Position numbers and translations under genes: made by a program. From assembly GCA_030653255.1 (NCBI GenBank), contig JAURZS010000049.1:1-44753 (forward strand): a stretch of 44,753 nt of DNA. Reading direction: 5' to 3'. The notes beneath the pieces were generated by a model. The model ran no database searches and had not been told where the DNA came from. It was given only the letters and a program-made list of their open reading frames with translations. Origin of the DNA: Burkholderiaceae bacterium. GTDB lineage: Bacteria; Pseudomonadota; Gammaproteobacteria; Burkholderiales; Burkholderiaceae_C. This document shows, in pieces, positions 29,300-38,328 of the stretch; within the stretch, counting starts at the first letter, position 1, and every line of letters begins with the position of its first letter.

Positions 29300-30942
29300 T
29301 TCTTGCTCCCTGGCGCTACTGGTGCGGTGGTCGAAGGTGAAGCAGCCGGAGACACCCGGGTGAGCTGCGGCAATCCCTCGGCATCGATGTAGAACTCAAA
29401 ATCAATGCGGTCCCCCGGCGCAAGGTTGCGCGGAAGGTCTTTGGGAGGAGGCGATTTGAAGTCCATGGTCATCGCCCCCCACTTGATGGACGGGATGGGC
29501 CCATGGGTCAAGGTGAGTGCATCTTTCGTGACGGCGTCAACCTTCGCTTGGCCCTCGTGCCTAGGTGCATTGGCAGCCGGCGCGGTCTTCGGTACCTCGT
29601 TCAAGCGCGCCTCCACGCCTTTGAGACTGGCCTCCGAATCGATCAAAAACTGCGAAGAGACCACCACACGCTGGCCGTTTTGCAGGCCTCGTTTGATTTC
29701 GGTCTGTCCTCCGGCTTCAATCCCGGCTTCGACATCGACAGGCCGGAAGCGGCCGTTGTCTTCAGCCAGCATCACCACCGTGCGCTTGCCGGTCTGAATG
29801 ACCGCCTCAGTGGGCACCAGGAGAGCTTTTTCTGCCCGCATGTCCATGAACTGCATGGTGACAAACATGCCGGGCACCAGGCGGGAGCCAGGATTGGCCA
29901 ACTCCATCCGTGCCTTGAGCGTGCGGGTCGCTGGATTGACCTCCGGCAGGATGGCTTGCACCTTGCCGTCAAAAGTAGTTCCTGGCGCGGCAGGGCTTCG
30001 CGCCTGCACCTTGGCGCCTGGCCGCAACAGGGCTGACTGGCTTTCAGGCACCTCAGCGTTCGCCCAGACCGTGGCCAGGCCGTTGATGCGGAAAAGGGTG
30101 CTGCCCGCCATCACCGTCATGCCGTCGCGCGCCAGCAATTCGACCACCACGCCGCCCAGGGGCGCGGTGATGGTGGTGCGCGGCTGTGCACGGCCCGTGG
30201 CTTCGATGTTCCGGATCTGCTCGTCGCTCATGCCAGCCTGGCGCATTCGCTGCCGCGCACCGTCCACCAGCGATGTCAGGTCATTTCCCTGCATGCGTTT
30301 GACTGACAGAAACTCCTCCTGGACAGCCACCCAGTCAGGCACGTAGAGGTCGACCAGCGGCTGGCCTTTGGACACACGGTCCAGCGTCGCCCGCACGTGG
30401 AGTCGCTCCACATACCCGGTCGCCCGCGCCTGGACGATGGCCTGGTCGCGTTCATTGAAGGCGATGCTGCCCACTGCGGAAACCTGCGGTGACAAGGTTC
30501 CTTCGGTGACCACGGCGGTGCGCACCCCCAGGTTCTGCTGGATACGCGGGCTGACGGTGACTTTGCCCTGGTCGGAATCACTGTCGGCATAAACCGGTAC
30601 CAGCATCATGTCCATGAAGGGCGACTTGGCCGGCTTGTCAAACTTGCTGCTGGGCACCATGGGGTCGTGGTAGTACAGAACCTTGCGGCCTGTGGCCGGA
30701 TCGGTGTCGCCAGCCTTCAGACCGGCACTGATATGGCGGCGCGTGGCTTCCTCGCCTTCCGCGATGCTCTGGGGTCCGGCTGATGGCGCGGCCGCCACCG
30801 TTGGTGAGACGGGCGTGGTCGACGTCGACGAGGGGAGGGTGGTGCCGTTTTTCATGCCCAGCAGGTACAGGCCGTATCCTGCTCCGCCCAAGACCCCTAT
30901 GGCCACTACCAGCAGCAGGGCGGTCGATGTTTTCTTGTTCAT
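29296..30942 (-). CDS. cusB: CusB-type adaptor with N-terminal heavy-metal-binding motif and C-terminal CusF-like domain
   Basis: [32 protein letters not shown]-terminal [42 protein letters not shown]. Confidence 0.9.
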   Translation of the reverse strand: MNKKTSTALLLVVAIGVLGGAGYGLYLLGMKNGTTLPSSTSTTPVSPTVAAAPSAGPQSIAEGEEATRRHISAGLKAGDTDPATGRKVLYYHDPMVPSSKFDKPAKSPFMDMMLVPVYADSDSDQGKVTVSPRIQQNLGVRTAVVTEGTLSPQVSAVGSIAFNERDQAIVQARATGYVERLHVRATLDRVSKGQPLVDLYVPDWVAVQEEFLSVKRMQGNDLTSLVDGARQRMRQAGMSDEQIRNIEATGRAQPRTTITAPLGGVVVELLARDGMTVMAGSTLFRINGLATVWANAEVPESQSALLRPGAKVQARSPAAPGTTFDGKVQAILPEVNPATRTLKARMELANPGSRLVPGMFVTMQFMDMRAEKALLVPTEAVIQTGKRTVVMLAEDNGRFRPVDVEAGIEAGGQTEIKRGLQNGQRVVVSSQFLIDSEASLKGVEARLNEVPKTAPAANAPRHEGQAKVDAVTKDALTLTHGPIPSIKWGAMTMDFKSPPPKDLPRNLAPGDRIDFEFYIDAEGLPQLTRVSPAASPSTTAPVAPGSKK

Positions 30943-32225
30943 GGTTTTTCCTTGTTGGCGGAGGCCGCGCTTTTATCGGGGATCAGAAAATTCAGGCGAG
31001 CCCAGGCGCGTGCTGTATCTGCCTCCACAGCCAAAGCTTGCATCCGGACATCAATCTCGCCCTGGCGAGCGCTCAGCGCGCTGGCAAGGTCGCTTTTGCC
31101 GGTGCGGTAGGTGGTGAGTGCCGCCTCGACGCGCTGCTTGGTGGCCGGTATCAGTTCGCTGCGATACCTCGCGACCCTCTCCATGCCGGTCTGCCAGTCG
31201 TTGAACATGCTTCGAACCTCGGCTTCCCGGGTGCGCAGCATGTCTTCGTAGCGAGCCTTGGCCTCCTCAACCAGCGCCAGCCTGGATCCAACTTCACGAT
31301 CCTGCCGGTTCTTTTGGTCCCACTGCAGCGGAATGGAAACCCCGATTGAAACCATGTTGGAGTAGGCGGGACCGCGTTGGGCGTAGCTGGCCTCGATGCT
31401 CCAGTCCGCTTGTTTGTTGGCTTGGGCAAGCCGCGCGTCGGTTTCCAGTGCATCGATCTCGGCCGCCATTGCCAAGAGTTCGGGATATTGCCTGAGCTGT
31501 TGTTCAGGGGTACCGCCTTGAAGAGGCGGACTGTTCCAGGATGGCGCTCCAGTTGGAGGCCGCGCAGCAGCCGACTGGCCCACCCAGCGCGCCAGCATCA
31601 AAGTGGCGCTGCGCGCTTGCTGGTCAATCTGGCTGATGCGATCCTGCAGCGCAATGGCAGCGGCACGGGCCGCAAAGACGTCTGCCTGGCTTCCCCGGCC
31701 CGCGCGAAACGCGATATTGGCGGCCTCGGTCTGTTGGCGGGTTTCTTCCACCTGCTGTTGGATCAACTCGCGCATGGCCAGGCTGTAGTAGCGGTCCAGC
31801 CATGCCAGCGCGGTGTCTCGCCGCACGTTGGCCAAGGTCAGCTGGCGCTGTGCCTGCACGCGCAGGGCGTCTTGCTCGAATCTTTCGGATTTGAGCCGGC
31901 GCTTTTCGGCGCGCGGTAGCTCCTGCATGATGCCGATGCGCCGCATGGTCATGAAATCCCGCGTCAGGCTCAGTTGATCGGGACCGTTCGCCGGCAGGTT
32001 GTCCACGCCGAACTTCAGGACGGGGTCCGGCAACTGGCCAGCGGCTACTGCCTGCTCCCTGGCCGCGGTGGTGAGTGCGTCCTGCGCCAGCAGTTGCTGG
32101 GAGCGGCCCACCGCGATGCGCTGGGCCTCTTGCAATGTGATGGGATCAGCCGCCATGGCGGGAAGCGCCGCAGCCGCGATCAGGACAGCAGCGGCCGCCC
32201 GGCGAATCGAAAAGTGAATAGACAT
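30939..32225 (-). CDS. cusC: TolC-family outer-membrane efflux protein (CusC-like)
   Basis: 428 aa; signal peptide, LQEAQRIAVGRSQQLLAQD..., coiled-coil outer-membrane factor repeats; ATGA overlap with cusB. Confidence 0.88.
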   Translation of the reverse strand: MSIHFSIRRAAAAVLIAAAALPAMAADPITLQEAQRIAVGRSQQLLAQDALTTAAREQAVAAGQLPDPVLKFGVDNLPANGPDQLSLTRDFMTMRRIGIMQELPRAEKRRLKSERFEQDALRVQAQRQLTLANVRRDTALAWLDRYYSLAMRELIQQQVEETRQQTEAANIAFRAGRGSQADVFAARAAAIALQDRISQIDQQARSATLMLARWVGQSAAARPPTGAPSWNSPPLQGGTPEQQLRQYPELLAMAAEIDALETDARLAQANKQADWSIEASYAQRGPAYSNMVSIGVSIPLQWDQKNRQDREVGSRLALVEEAKARYEDMLRTREAEVRSMFNDWQTGMERVARYRSELIPATKQRVEAALTTYRTGKSDLASALSARQGEIDVRMQALAVEADTARAWARLNFLIPDKSAASANKEKP

Positions 32226-32254
32226 AAAACCTCCAGAACGCGAACAACGACATG

Positions 32255-32277
32255 CCGGTGCAGTCGAATTGCACCGG
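32255..32277. promoter_or_regulatory. Perfect 8-bp-arm hairpin upstream of cusC
   Basis: CCGGTGCA-GTCGAAT-TGCACCGG in the intercistronic gap. Confidence 0.55.
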
Positions 32278-32297
32278 ACAGTAGGGGGTTCGGGAGG

Positions 32298-32696
32298 CTA
32301 GAGGCGGAAGCAGCAGTGCCTGATGGACACGGGCGGGGCCGTGGTGCGCATCAGGTGGGGCGTTTGCAAAGATGCCCCCTGGTATACCGGCGCAATGACT
32401 TGCAACGTGAAATCAGGGAGAAGGGCGGTCAAGGCGACCGGGGCGGGCGATTGGTATTTGTCAGCAACTTGTTGGCCAGCTTGACAATGCGCCTTGCACA
32501 GATTGGGCTGATCCTCATCCATGTTCACAGTCATGGACTGGGCGCATGGCATGCCTGCCTCCGCCATTGCAGATATGGCGGCTACTTTTGAGGCCGCACC
32601 GGGACATGCGTAGCTCGCCACTGCCAACTGCATGAACAGCAGGCTGAACAGTGCGAAAAGCACTGTGATCAGATGGTGGCGACGGTTTCGGGTCAT
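32298..32696 (-). CDS. Small Cys-containing secreted protein (metal-resistance associated, CopL-like at most)
   Basis: 132 aa; N-terminal signal/TM; YACPGA, MPCAQSM, NLCKAHCQAG, RHCCF; sits between the mer and cus genes. Confidence 0.55.
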   Translation of the reverse strand: MTRNRRHHLITVLFALFSLLFMQLAVASYACPGAASKVAAISAMAEAGMPCAQSMTVNMDEDQPNLCKAHCQAGQQVADKYQSPAPVALTALLPDFTLQVIAPVYQGASLQTPHLMRTTAPPVSIRHCCFRL

Positions 32697-32742
32697 AGAC
32701 TGAGTTTAATGGAGGTGGGACCCGAAGCAGTGAAGAAAGTTC

Positions 32743-32964
32743 TCAACTGCAGCAATTCGCCAAAACGCCTCGGCCCTGGATGGGCGGGCATGGCATGGTT
32801 CCGTATGAGCAAAAAACGCAGCAATCCCCCGGTTTCGGGCTCAGTACCGTGAGGCACTGCTCGCACTCGTAAAACCACTGGCACGCATCCTCAGGCATTT
32901 GTTCGGTCTTCTTGTGGCCACAACTCGGGCATGTCAGGGTCGAAGCCAAGATGACCTGCTTCAT
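32743..32964 (-). CDS. GDCCVxC-domain small protein
   Basis: TLTCPSCGHKKTEQMPEDACQWFYECEQCLTVLSPKPGDCCVFCSYGTMPCPPIQ. Confidence 0.88.
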   Translation of the reverse strand: MKQVILASTLTCPSCGHKKTEQMPEDACQWFYECEQCLTVLSPKPGDCCVFCSYGTMPCPPIQGRGVLANCCS

Positions 32965-33248
32965 GGAGACACTCCGACCACTTGCGAGGGAAAGCCGGCA
33001 TCCGCAGTGGCCCGTGTGAGCGCCGCAGTGTTTGTTTTTGCATCGTCGAAGACGACGATAGCCTGTCGTTTTCCGTAATTAACGTTCGCTTGCGAGACGC
33101 CAGGGGTTTTGGTCAAAGCCGTCTTGACTGTGATCGGGCACGCGGCACAAGTCATACCAGGGACTGACAAGGTCACCGTTTTGGGAGCAGCCCATGCGGG
33201 AGCGGCAAGGAGCGCGGCCAGTGCGAGCAAAAGGATGGGGTGTTTCAT
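32961..33248 (-). CDS. merP: Periplasmic mercury-binding protein MerP
   Basis: Signal peptide; KTVTLSVPGMTCAACPITVKTALTKTPGV. Confidence 0.93.
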   Translation of the reverse strand: MKHPILLLALAALLAAPAWAAPKTVTLSVPGMTCAACPITVKTALTKTPGVSQANVNYGKRQAIVVFDDAKTNTAALTRATADAGFPSQVVGVSP

Positions 33249-33261
33249 GGGTAATCTCTTT

Positions 33262-33651
33262 TCAATAGAACAGGGGCAGGACATAGGGAAACGCAAGCGT
33301 GACCAGCACCAAGGTCACAACCGTCCAGAAGGCGACGTTGTAGAGGATGCGAACTCGCGGTAGCGCACAGACCTCGCCGGGCGAGCAGGACTCAGCCGGA
33401 CGGTAGAGGCGCAGCCCGGCCAAACACAACGCCAGCAGGGCAACGCCAATAAAAAAAGGCCGATAAGGCTCCAGGAGTGCGAGGTTGCCAATCCAGACGC
33501 CACTAAATCCCAACAAAATCAGGACCAGCGGGCCGAGGCAGCAGGCGGATGCGAGAAGGGCTGCTACGCCGCCGGTCATCAAGGCGATGGGGCCACCCTG
33601 TTTCCGCTGTTGCGTAACGGCGAGATGGTCTGCAGCAATAACTGATTTCAT
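33262..33651 (-). CDS. merT: Mercuric ion transporter MerT
   Basis: [39 protein letters not shown]...[10 protein letters not shown]. Confidence 0.93.
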   Translation of the reverse strand: MKSVIAADHLAVTQQRKQGGPIALMTGGVAALLASACCLGPLVLILLGFSGVWIGNLALLEPYRPFFIGVALLALCLAGLRLYRPAESCSPGEVCALPRVRILYNVAFWTVVTLVLVTLAFPYVLPLFY

Positions 33652-33657
33652 GGCGTA

Positions 33658-33688
33658 AGATTACTTCCGTACTTAAGTACGGAGTCAA
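33658..33688 (-). promoter_or_regulatory. mer operator/promoter with 19-bp spacer
   Basis: Minus strand TTGACT-CCGTACTTAAGTACGGAAG-TAATCT; perfect CCGTACTTAAGTACGG dyad between -35 and -10. Confidence 0.92.
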
Positions 33689-33692
33689 GCTT

Positions 33693-34100
33693 ATGGAGAA
33701 AATTGTGGCCCAGCTGACAATTGGCGCGTTTGCCGCTTCCGCGGGTGTCAATGTCGAGACCATTCGGTTTTACCAGCGCAAAGGATTGCTGACCGAACCG
33801 GAGCGTCCGTACAGCGGTATTCGACGTTATGGGGACGCAGAGGTAAGCCGAGTGCGGTTTGTTAAATCTGCACAGCGTCTGGGCTTTAGCTTGGACGAAA
33901 TTGCGGAACTACTAAGGCTGGAGGATGGTGCTCATTGCCAAGAGGCCAGAGGCCTGGCGGAACACAAATTGGTGGGCGTTCGCGAAAAGCTGGATGATTT
34001 GCGCCGCATAGAGTCAGTCTTGAGCACTCTGGTGGAGGACTGCCGGTCGGCCAAGGGAAGCATATCCTGCCCTTTAATTTCCGCGCTTCACGCCGCTTAG
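33693..34100 (+). CDS. merR: Hg(II)-responsive transcriptional regulator MerR
   Basis: [39 protein letters not shown]; Hg-ligand Cys contexts GAHCQEA and [13 protein letters not shown]. Confidence 0.93.
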   Translation: MEKIVAQLTIGAFAASAGVNVETIRFYQRKGLLTEPERPYSGIRRYGDAEVSRVRFVKSAQRLGFSLDEIAELLRLEDGAHCQEARGLAEHKLVGVREKLDDLRRIESVLSTLVEDCRSAKGSISCPLISALHAA

Positions 34101-34165
34101 GGAAGGGGACTAGCCAACGCGGTTGACTCTCTACCCGCTGGAGAGTGTCTAATCAAGGATTTACC

Positions 34166-34777
34166 ATGTCTCGGTCCTTGAGAATACTCGTCGTCGTTGT
34201 CGTATTGGTGCTTGCCGCCGGAATAGGTTTTGTCACTCGGCAAACAATGGAGGGCAACGCCTCGGCGCCATTTGGCGCGGGCCAAGTCGCTTCGCAAGCT
34301 GCCAGTGAAGTCTTCGAACTCAGCGGCCAGAAGTTCGAGCGATGGGCCACGCCGCGGGATCTTCCGGACTTGCGGTTCTCCGATCCCGCTGGCAGGCCCA
34401 CCAGCCTGAGCAAATTCCAGGGCCGTATGATTCTTCTGAACCTGTGGGCGACCTGGTGCCCGCCATGCCGCGAAGAAATGCCAGCTTTGGACCGCCTGAA
34501 TGCGCGCCTGGGTGGTGACAGATTCACTGTCGTAACGCTGGCGCTGGACTCGCCTGCCAAGGCCGATGCCTTCCTTCGGCAGATCAAGGCCACCACGCTT
34601 CAGAACTATACGGACACCCAAGGCTCGGCACTGAGCACGCTTGGCGTGACCACGGTGCCCACGACACTGTTGATCAACGCGCAGGGGCGCGAGATCGGTC
34701 GGCTCTCCGGCGCCGCCGCTTGGGATGAGAAGCCGGCGCTTGATTTAATCCAGTCTTTTCTGAAGGAGTCACCCTGA
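34166..34777 (+). CDS. TlpA-like membrane-anchored thioredoxin-fold protein (CPPC)
   Basis: MILLNLWATWCPPCREEMPALDRLNARLGG. Confidence 0.88.
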   Translation: MSRSLRILVVVVVLVLAAGIGFVTRQTMEGNASAPFGAGQVASQAASEVFELSGQKFERWATPRDLPDLRFSDPAGRPTSLSKFQGRMILLNLWATWCPPCREEMPALDRLNARLGGDRFTVVTLALDSPAKADAFLRQIKATTLQNYTDTQGSALSTLGVTTVPTTLLINAQGREIGRLSGAAAWDEKPALDLIQSFLKESP

Positions 34778-34818
34778 CTGCCGCAAAACCCTTCACCACA
34801 TCGTCATCGGCGCGAGAT

Positions 34819-35241
34819 ATGCTTCCTATGGCTTGGACCCTGCTGTTGCTAGCATGGCTAGCCAGCCTTGCCAGCACGCTCGGCAGCCTCTTCTTCAGTG
34901 AAGTGATGCAACTTCAGCCCTGCCTGCTCTGCTGGTATCAGCGGATCGCTATGTTCCCTCTGGTGCTGGTCTTGGGCATCGGGCTGTACCGCCAGGACGC
35001 AGGGAGCGTGCTTTACGGGCTGGCGCTGGCGGCGGTCGGCTGGGTGGTGGCTGGCTACCACCTCCTCCTGTACAGCGGCTGGATTCCGGAAAACCTGCAA
35101 CCATGCAGCAAAGGTCTGTCTTGCGCAGACGTTGACTTGCGCTTGATCGGCTTCCTCACAATTCCGCTTATGTCCCTACTAGCGTTCAGCATGATCGTCG
35201 GATTGCTAGTGGCCGCGCATCGGCAAGGGGAACAAGCATGA
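34819..35241 (+). CDS. dsbB: Disulfide bond formation protein DsbB-like
   Basis: LQPCLLCWYQRIAMFPLVLVLGIGLY; ENLQPCSKGLSCADVDLRL. Confidence 0.9.
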   Translation: MLPMAWTLLLLAWLASLASTLGSLFFSEVMQLQPCLLCWYQRIAMFPLVLVLGIGLYRQDAGSVLYGLALAAVGWVVAGYHLLLYSGWIPENLQPCSKGLSCADVDLRLIGFLTIPLMSLLAFSMIVGLLVAAHRQGEQA

Positions 35242-35909
35242 AGCGCCAGCACATCATGGCCGGGAGTGCTATCGGGCTCGTGTTGGCTTTTGTGGTCGCC
35301 GTGTTCGGCTACTCGTGGCTGCAAGAGCGGCGCTTGGTCGAGCTCGCGGCAACGCCGGATTCTGTGTTCGTCAGGCCTCATTCGCCGACCTATGGTCCCG
35401 CCGACGCCAAGGTTCGCATCGTCGAGTTTCTTGATCCTGCATGCGAGACTTGCCGTGCGTTCTATCCGTTGGTCAAGGACATCATCGACTTGAACGGCGG
35501 CCGCGTCCAGCTGGTGGTCCGCTACACGCCGTTCCATGCCGGCGCTGATACAGCCGTCGCCGTGATGGAGGCCGCGCGCTTGCAGGGCGTGTTCTGGCCT
35601 GTAACCCAGCGACTGGTACGGGACCAGCGCATCTGGGGTGCAGACCACAATCCACGGCCCGATCTGATCTGGAACCTCGTGGAGGGAACCGGTTTGAATA
35701 TGCGCAAGGCGCGCGAAGATGCCGCATCGACGGTCGTACGGAACCGCGTTGAGCAGGACTTGGCAGATGCACGGGCACTAGGCGTTACCCAAACCCCTGG
35801 GTTCTTCGTCAACGGTCGGCCACTCAAACGGTTCGGCGAGAAAGAATTGCGAGAACTGGTGCGAGAAGAGGTCAAACGGGCCTACGGACAAAGCGGGGTC
35901 GCCCCGTGA
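35238..35909 (+). CDS. DsbA-family thioredoxin-fold protein (CETC)
   Basis: VRIVEFLDPACETCRAFYPLVKDII...GVTQTPGFFVNGRPL. Confidence 0.88.
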   Translation: MKRQHIMAGSAIGLVLAFVVAVFGYSWLQERRLVELAATPDSVFVRPHSPTYGPADAKVRIVEFLDPACETCRAFYPLVKDIIDLNGGRVQLVVRYTPFHAGADTAVAVMEAARLQGVFWPVTQRLVRDQRIWGADHNPRPDLIWNLVEGTGLNMRKAREDAASTVVRNRVEQDLADARALGVTQTPGFFVNGRPLKRFGEKELRELVREEVKRAYGQSGVAP

Positions 35910-36526
35910 GGGTAGCTGCATCTCCCCTTTCGCGTCGTGCGATGTTGCTCGCAGGCGGCTCCGCGCTTGCAGTCGGTGGGCTGGCATTTTTGTACCCGGT
36001 GCACAATCGTGAATTTAATAGTATTGATATCACGGGCGCCGACTATGCGCGTGACTTCTCGCTACTGGACCATTCGGGCCAACTGCGGAAGCTAAAAGAT
36101 TTTCAGGGGCGTGCCGTTGCAGTGTTCTTCGGGTTCACTCAATGCCCGGATGTGTGCCCCACCACATTGACCGAGATGACCCGGGTGAAGCAGCTGTTAG
36201 GAAACGACGGTGGCAGGTTGCAAGTCATTTTTATCACCGTAGACCCCGGGCGTGACACGCCGCAAGTGCTTCAAGCCTATATGCGCAATTTCGACCCACA
36301 GTTCCTCGCCCTTGCACCCAGCGAGCAGCAGCTTGCCGAAGTGACGAAGGAATTCAAGATTTATTTTAAGAAGGTCGAGGGCAAGACGCCGACCGCGTAT
36401 TCGATGGACCATTCGGCTGGCACTTACATATTCGACCCTCGCGGGCGTGCTCGACTGTATGCGCGCTACGGCTTGAAGCCTGAAGAGTTGGCCTCGGACG
36501 TACGAACGCTTCTGAGGGAGGCATAG
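35906..36526 (+). CDS. SCO family copper-chaperone/redox protein (GTG start)
   Basis: GFTQCPDVCPTTLTEM...IFITVDPGRDTPQVLQAYMRNF...YSMDHSAGTYIFDPRGR. Confidence 0.9.
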   Translation: MRVAASPLSRRAMLLAGGSALAVGGLAFLYPVHNREFNSIDITGADYARDFSLLDHSGQLRKLKDFQGRAVAVFFGFTQCPDVCPTTLTEMTRVKQLLGNDGGRLQVIFITVDPGRDTPQVLQAYMRNFDPQFLALAPSEQQLAEVTKEFKIYFKKVEGKTPTAYSMDHSAGTYIFDPRGRARLYARYGLKPEELASDVRTLLREA

Positions 36527-36529
36527 GAC

Positions 36530-37738
36530 ATGCTGCCGACGTTCCGTCGCCTGTTGCTCTGTGCGGCATTGTGCGCGAACGCCGTTGCGGGGGCCGCAGG
36601 CGTGAATGCTTCTGCGGCAATCGGCGGTGAAGGCATCGCAGAGTCAAAGCTTATTGAGGTCTACAAGCTGGTGGGAGCTGGGCAGAGCCGACAGGCACTT
36701 GTCCAGGCTGAGGCTTTGGTGCGTCAATTTCCCACCTTTCAGCTTGCGCAGCTGGTCCATGGTGATCTGCTTGCGGCGCGTGCGCGACCAGTGAGCTCAT
36801 TCGGGGACGTGCGGGAAGGGATGAACCAAGCCGCCAACCAGAATCTGCAGGAGCTGCGCAGTGAAGCTCAACTGCGAATCGCCGCGCTCAAACATCGGCC
36901 CGCTCAAGGATCGGTGCCGGCGCAGTTCCTCAAGCTTTCGGCCTTAAACAAGCACGCCATTGCTATCGATGTGTCCAAGGGTCGCCTTTACCTGTTTGAG
37001 CACAAGGCAGGCTCTATCCGTCTCGTCTCAGACTACTACATGTCAGTCGGAAAGGCCGGTGTCGGCAAAGCGCTCGAAGGTGATCAACGCACACCTCTGG
37101 GCCTGTATTTCATCACCAGCAATTTGAACCCCAAGAGCCTAAAGGACTTATATGGTTCGGGCGCGCTGCCCATCAACTATCCAAACGCTTACGATGTCCG
37201 AAGGGGTAAGACCGGCAGCGGCATCTGGCTGCATGGAACGCCATCCAATCAATTTTCCAGAGCTCCGCAAGCGACGGATGGATGTGTGGCTGTGGCCAAC
37301 CCCGATCTCCAACGCATCATTCAGACTGTGGAAATTCAAAGCACCCCGGTGCTGATCTCACAGCGCCTTTCCTGGGTACGACAGCAGGATCTCGCTCCAG
37401 AGAGTGCCGGTTTTGACGCGACGCTCGACAGATGGGCGCGAGCGAAGTCCACCGGAGACATGCGCGGTCTTCTGTCGCACTACGCACCCGACTTTGCCGC
37501 CGACGGCAAGCAGCTCGAGGGCTATCAGCAGCTATTGCAGCAAGAAGTTGCTCGCCTCGCAGGGCGGGCTCTACGGCTTGCCGAGGTCTCTGTGCTTGGC
37601 TGGTCAGATGACGCTCAGGTCCGTGTCGTCACCTTTGCCCAAACGGTGACCGGCGTACGCGGTCACCGGATCATGCGGCAGTACTGGGAACGCAGGGGAC
37701 AGTCCTGGCAGATCGTCTACGAGACAGCACTCAGGTAG
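36530..37738 (+). CDS. L,D-transpeptidase (YkuD) with C-terminal NTF2-like domain
   Basis: IWLHGTPSNQFSRAPQATDGCVAVANPDL; C-terminal DRWARAKSTGDMRGLLSHYAPDF... Confidence 0.9.
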   Translation: MLPTFRRLLLCAALCANAVAGAAGVNASAAIGGEGIAESKLIEVYKLVGAGQSRQALVQAEALVRQFPTFQLAQLVHGDLLAARARPVSSFGDVREGMNQAANQNLQELRSEAQLRIAALKHRPAQGSVPAQFLKLSALNKHAIAIDVSKGRLYLFEHKAGSIRLVSDYYMSVGKAGVGKALEGDQRTPLGLYFITSNLNPKSLKDLYGSGALPINYPNAYDVRRGKTGSGIWLHGTPSNQFSRAPQATDGCVAVANPDLQRIIQTVEIQSTPVLISQRLSWVRQQDLAPESAGFDATLDRWARAKSTGDMRGLLSHYAPDFAADGKQLEGYQQLLQQEVARLAGRALRLAEVSVLGWSDDAQVRVVTFAQTVTGVRGHRIMRQYWERRGQSWQIVYETALR

Positions 37739-37860
37739 CGCCCTGCTGTGCTAGCGCGCCTTCTTGGCCAGCGCGATCAATTGGTCGACTACAAGCAGGG
37801 AGCGCGGATTGGTGCCGGCCAGTGAGCCGGAAGTGAGCCATCTGCCATCCACGCCCAGCG
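37661..37860. repeat. Left copy of ~200-bp direct repeat (3' end of L,D-transpeptidase + 3' end of dsbA-like gene)
   Basis: Manual alignment to 40143-40343: 8 substitutions and 1 indel over ~200 bp. Confidence 0.92.
37751..37860 (-). pseudogene. C-terminal remnant of DsbA-like protein
   Basis: LGVDGRWLTSGSLAGTNPRSLLVVDQLIALAKKAR, same as the C-terminus of 40234..40872. Confidence 0.9.
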
Positions 37861-37861
37861 C

Positions 37862-38295
37862 CGGCGTGCACCGCCTGCATGAACACCTCCGCCCACCACC
37901 AGCGCTTCCTTGTTGGCCAGCAAGAGGCGCTTGCCCGCTTTGGCCGCGGCCATGCACGGCGCCAGGCCCGCCGCGCCCACGATAGCGGCCATCACGGTAT
38001 CCACCAACTCATGAGATGCTATCATTTCGAGAGCGTCTGGCGCCCATAAAACCTGGACGGAAAGCTTGTTTTGCTTCATTTTCTCGGCCAGAAGCCGGGC
38101 ATGCGGTTCGCTCACCATCACCGCATACTGTGGCTTGAATTGCGCGCACTGGGCCAGCATCAGATCGACCTGGGTCGCCGCACTGAGTGCAAACACCTCA
38201 AACCGGTCAGGATGGCTTGCAATCACATCGAGCGTATTGACGCCTATCGAGCCGGTAGAGCCGAGAACGGTGACACGCTGCTTTTTAAAGGACAT
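37862..38295 (-). pseudogene. dxr: Truncated, frameshifted dxr/ispC (1-deoxy-D-xylulose 5-phosphate reductoisomerase)
   Basis: VTVLGSTGSIGVNTLDVIASHPDRFEVFALSA...AAKAGKRLLLANKEALVVGG, then frame lost (VFMQAVHAG readable in another frame), then end at the repeat boundary. Confidence 0.9.
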
Positions 38296-38328
38296 GCTGG
38301 GGGACATGCTAACGGAAAGGCAATAGGC

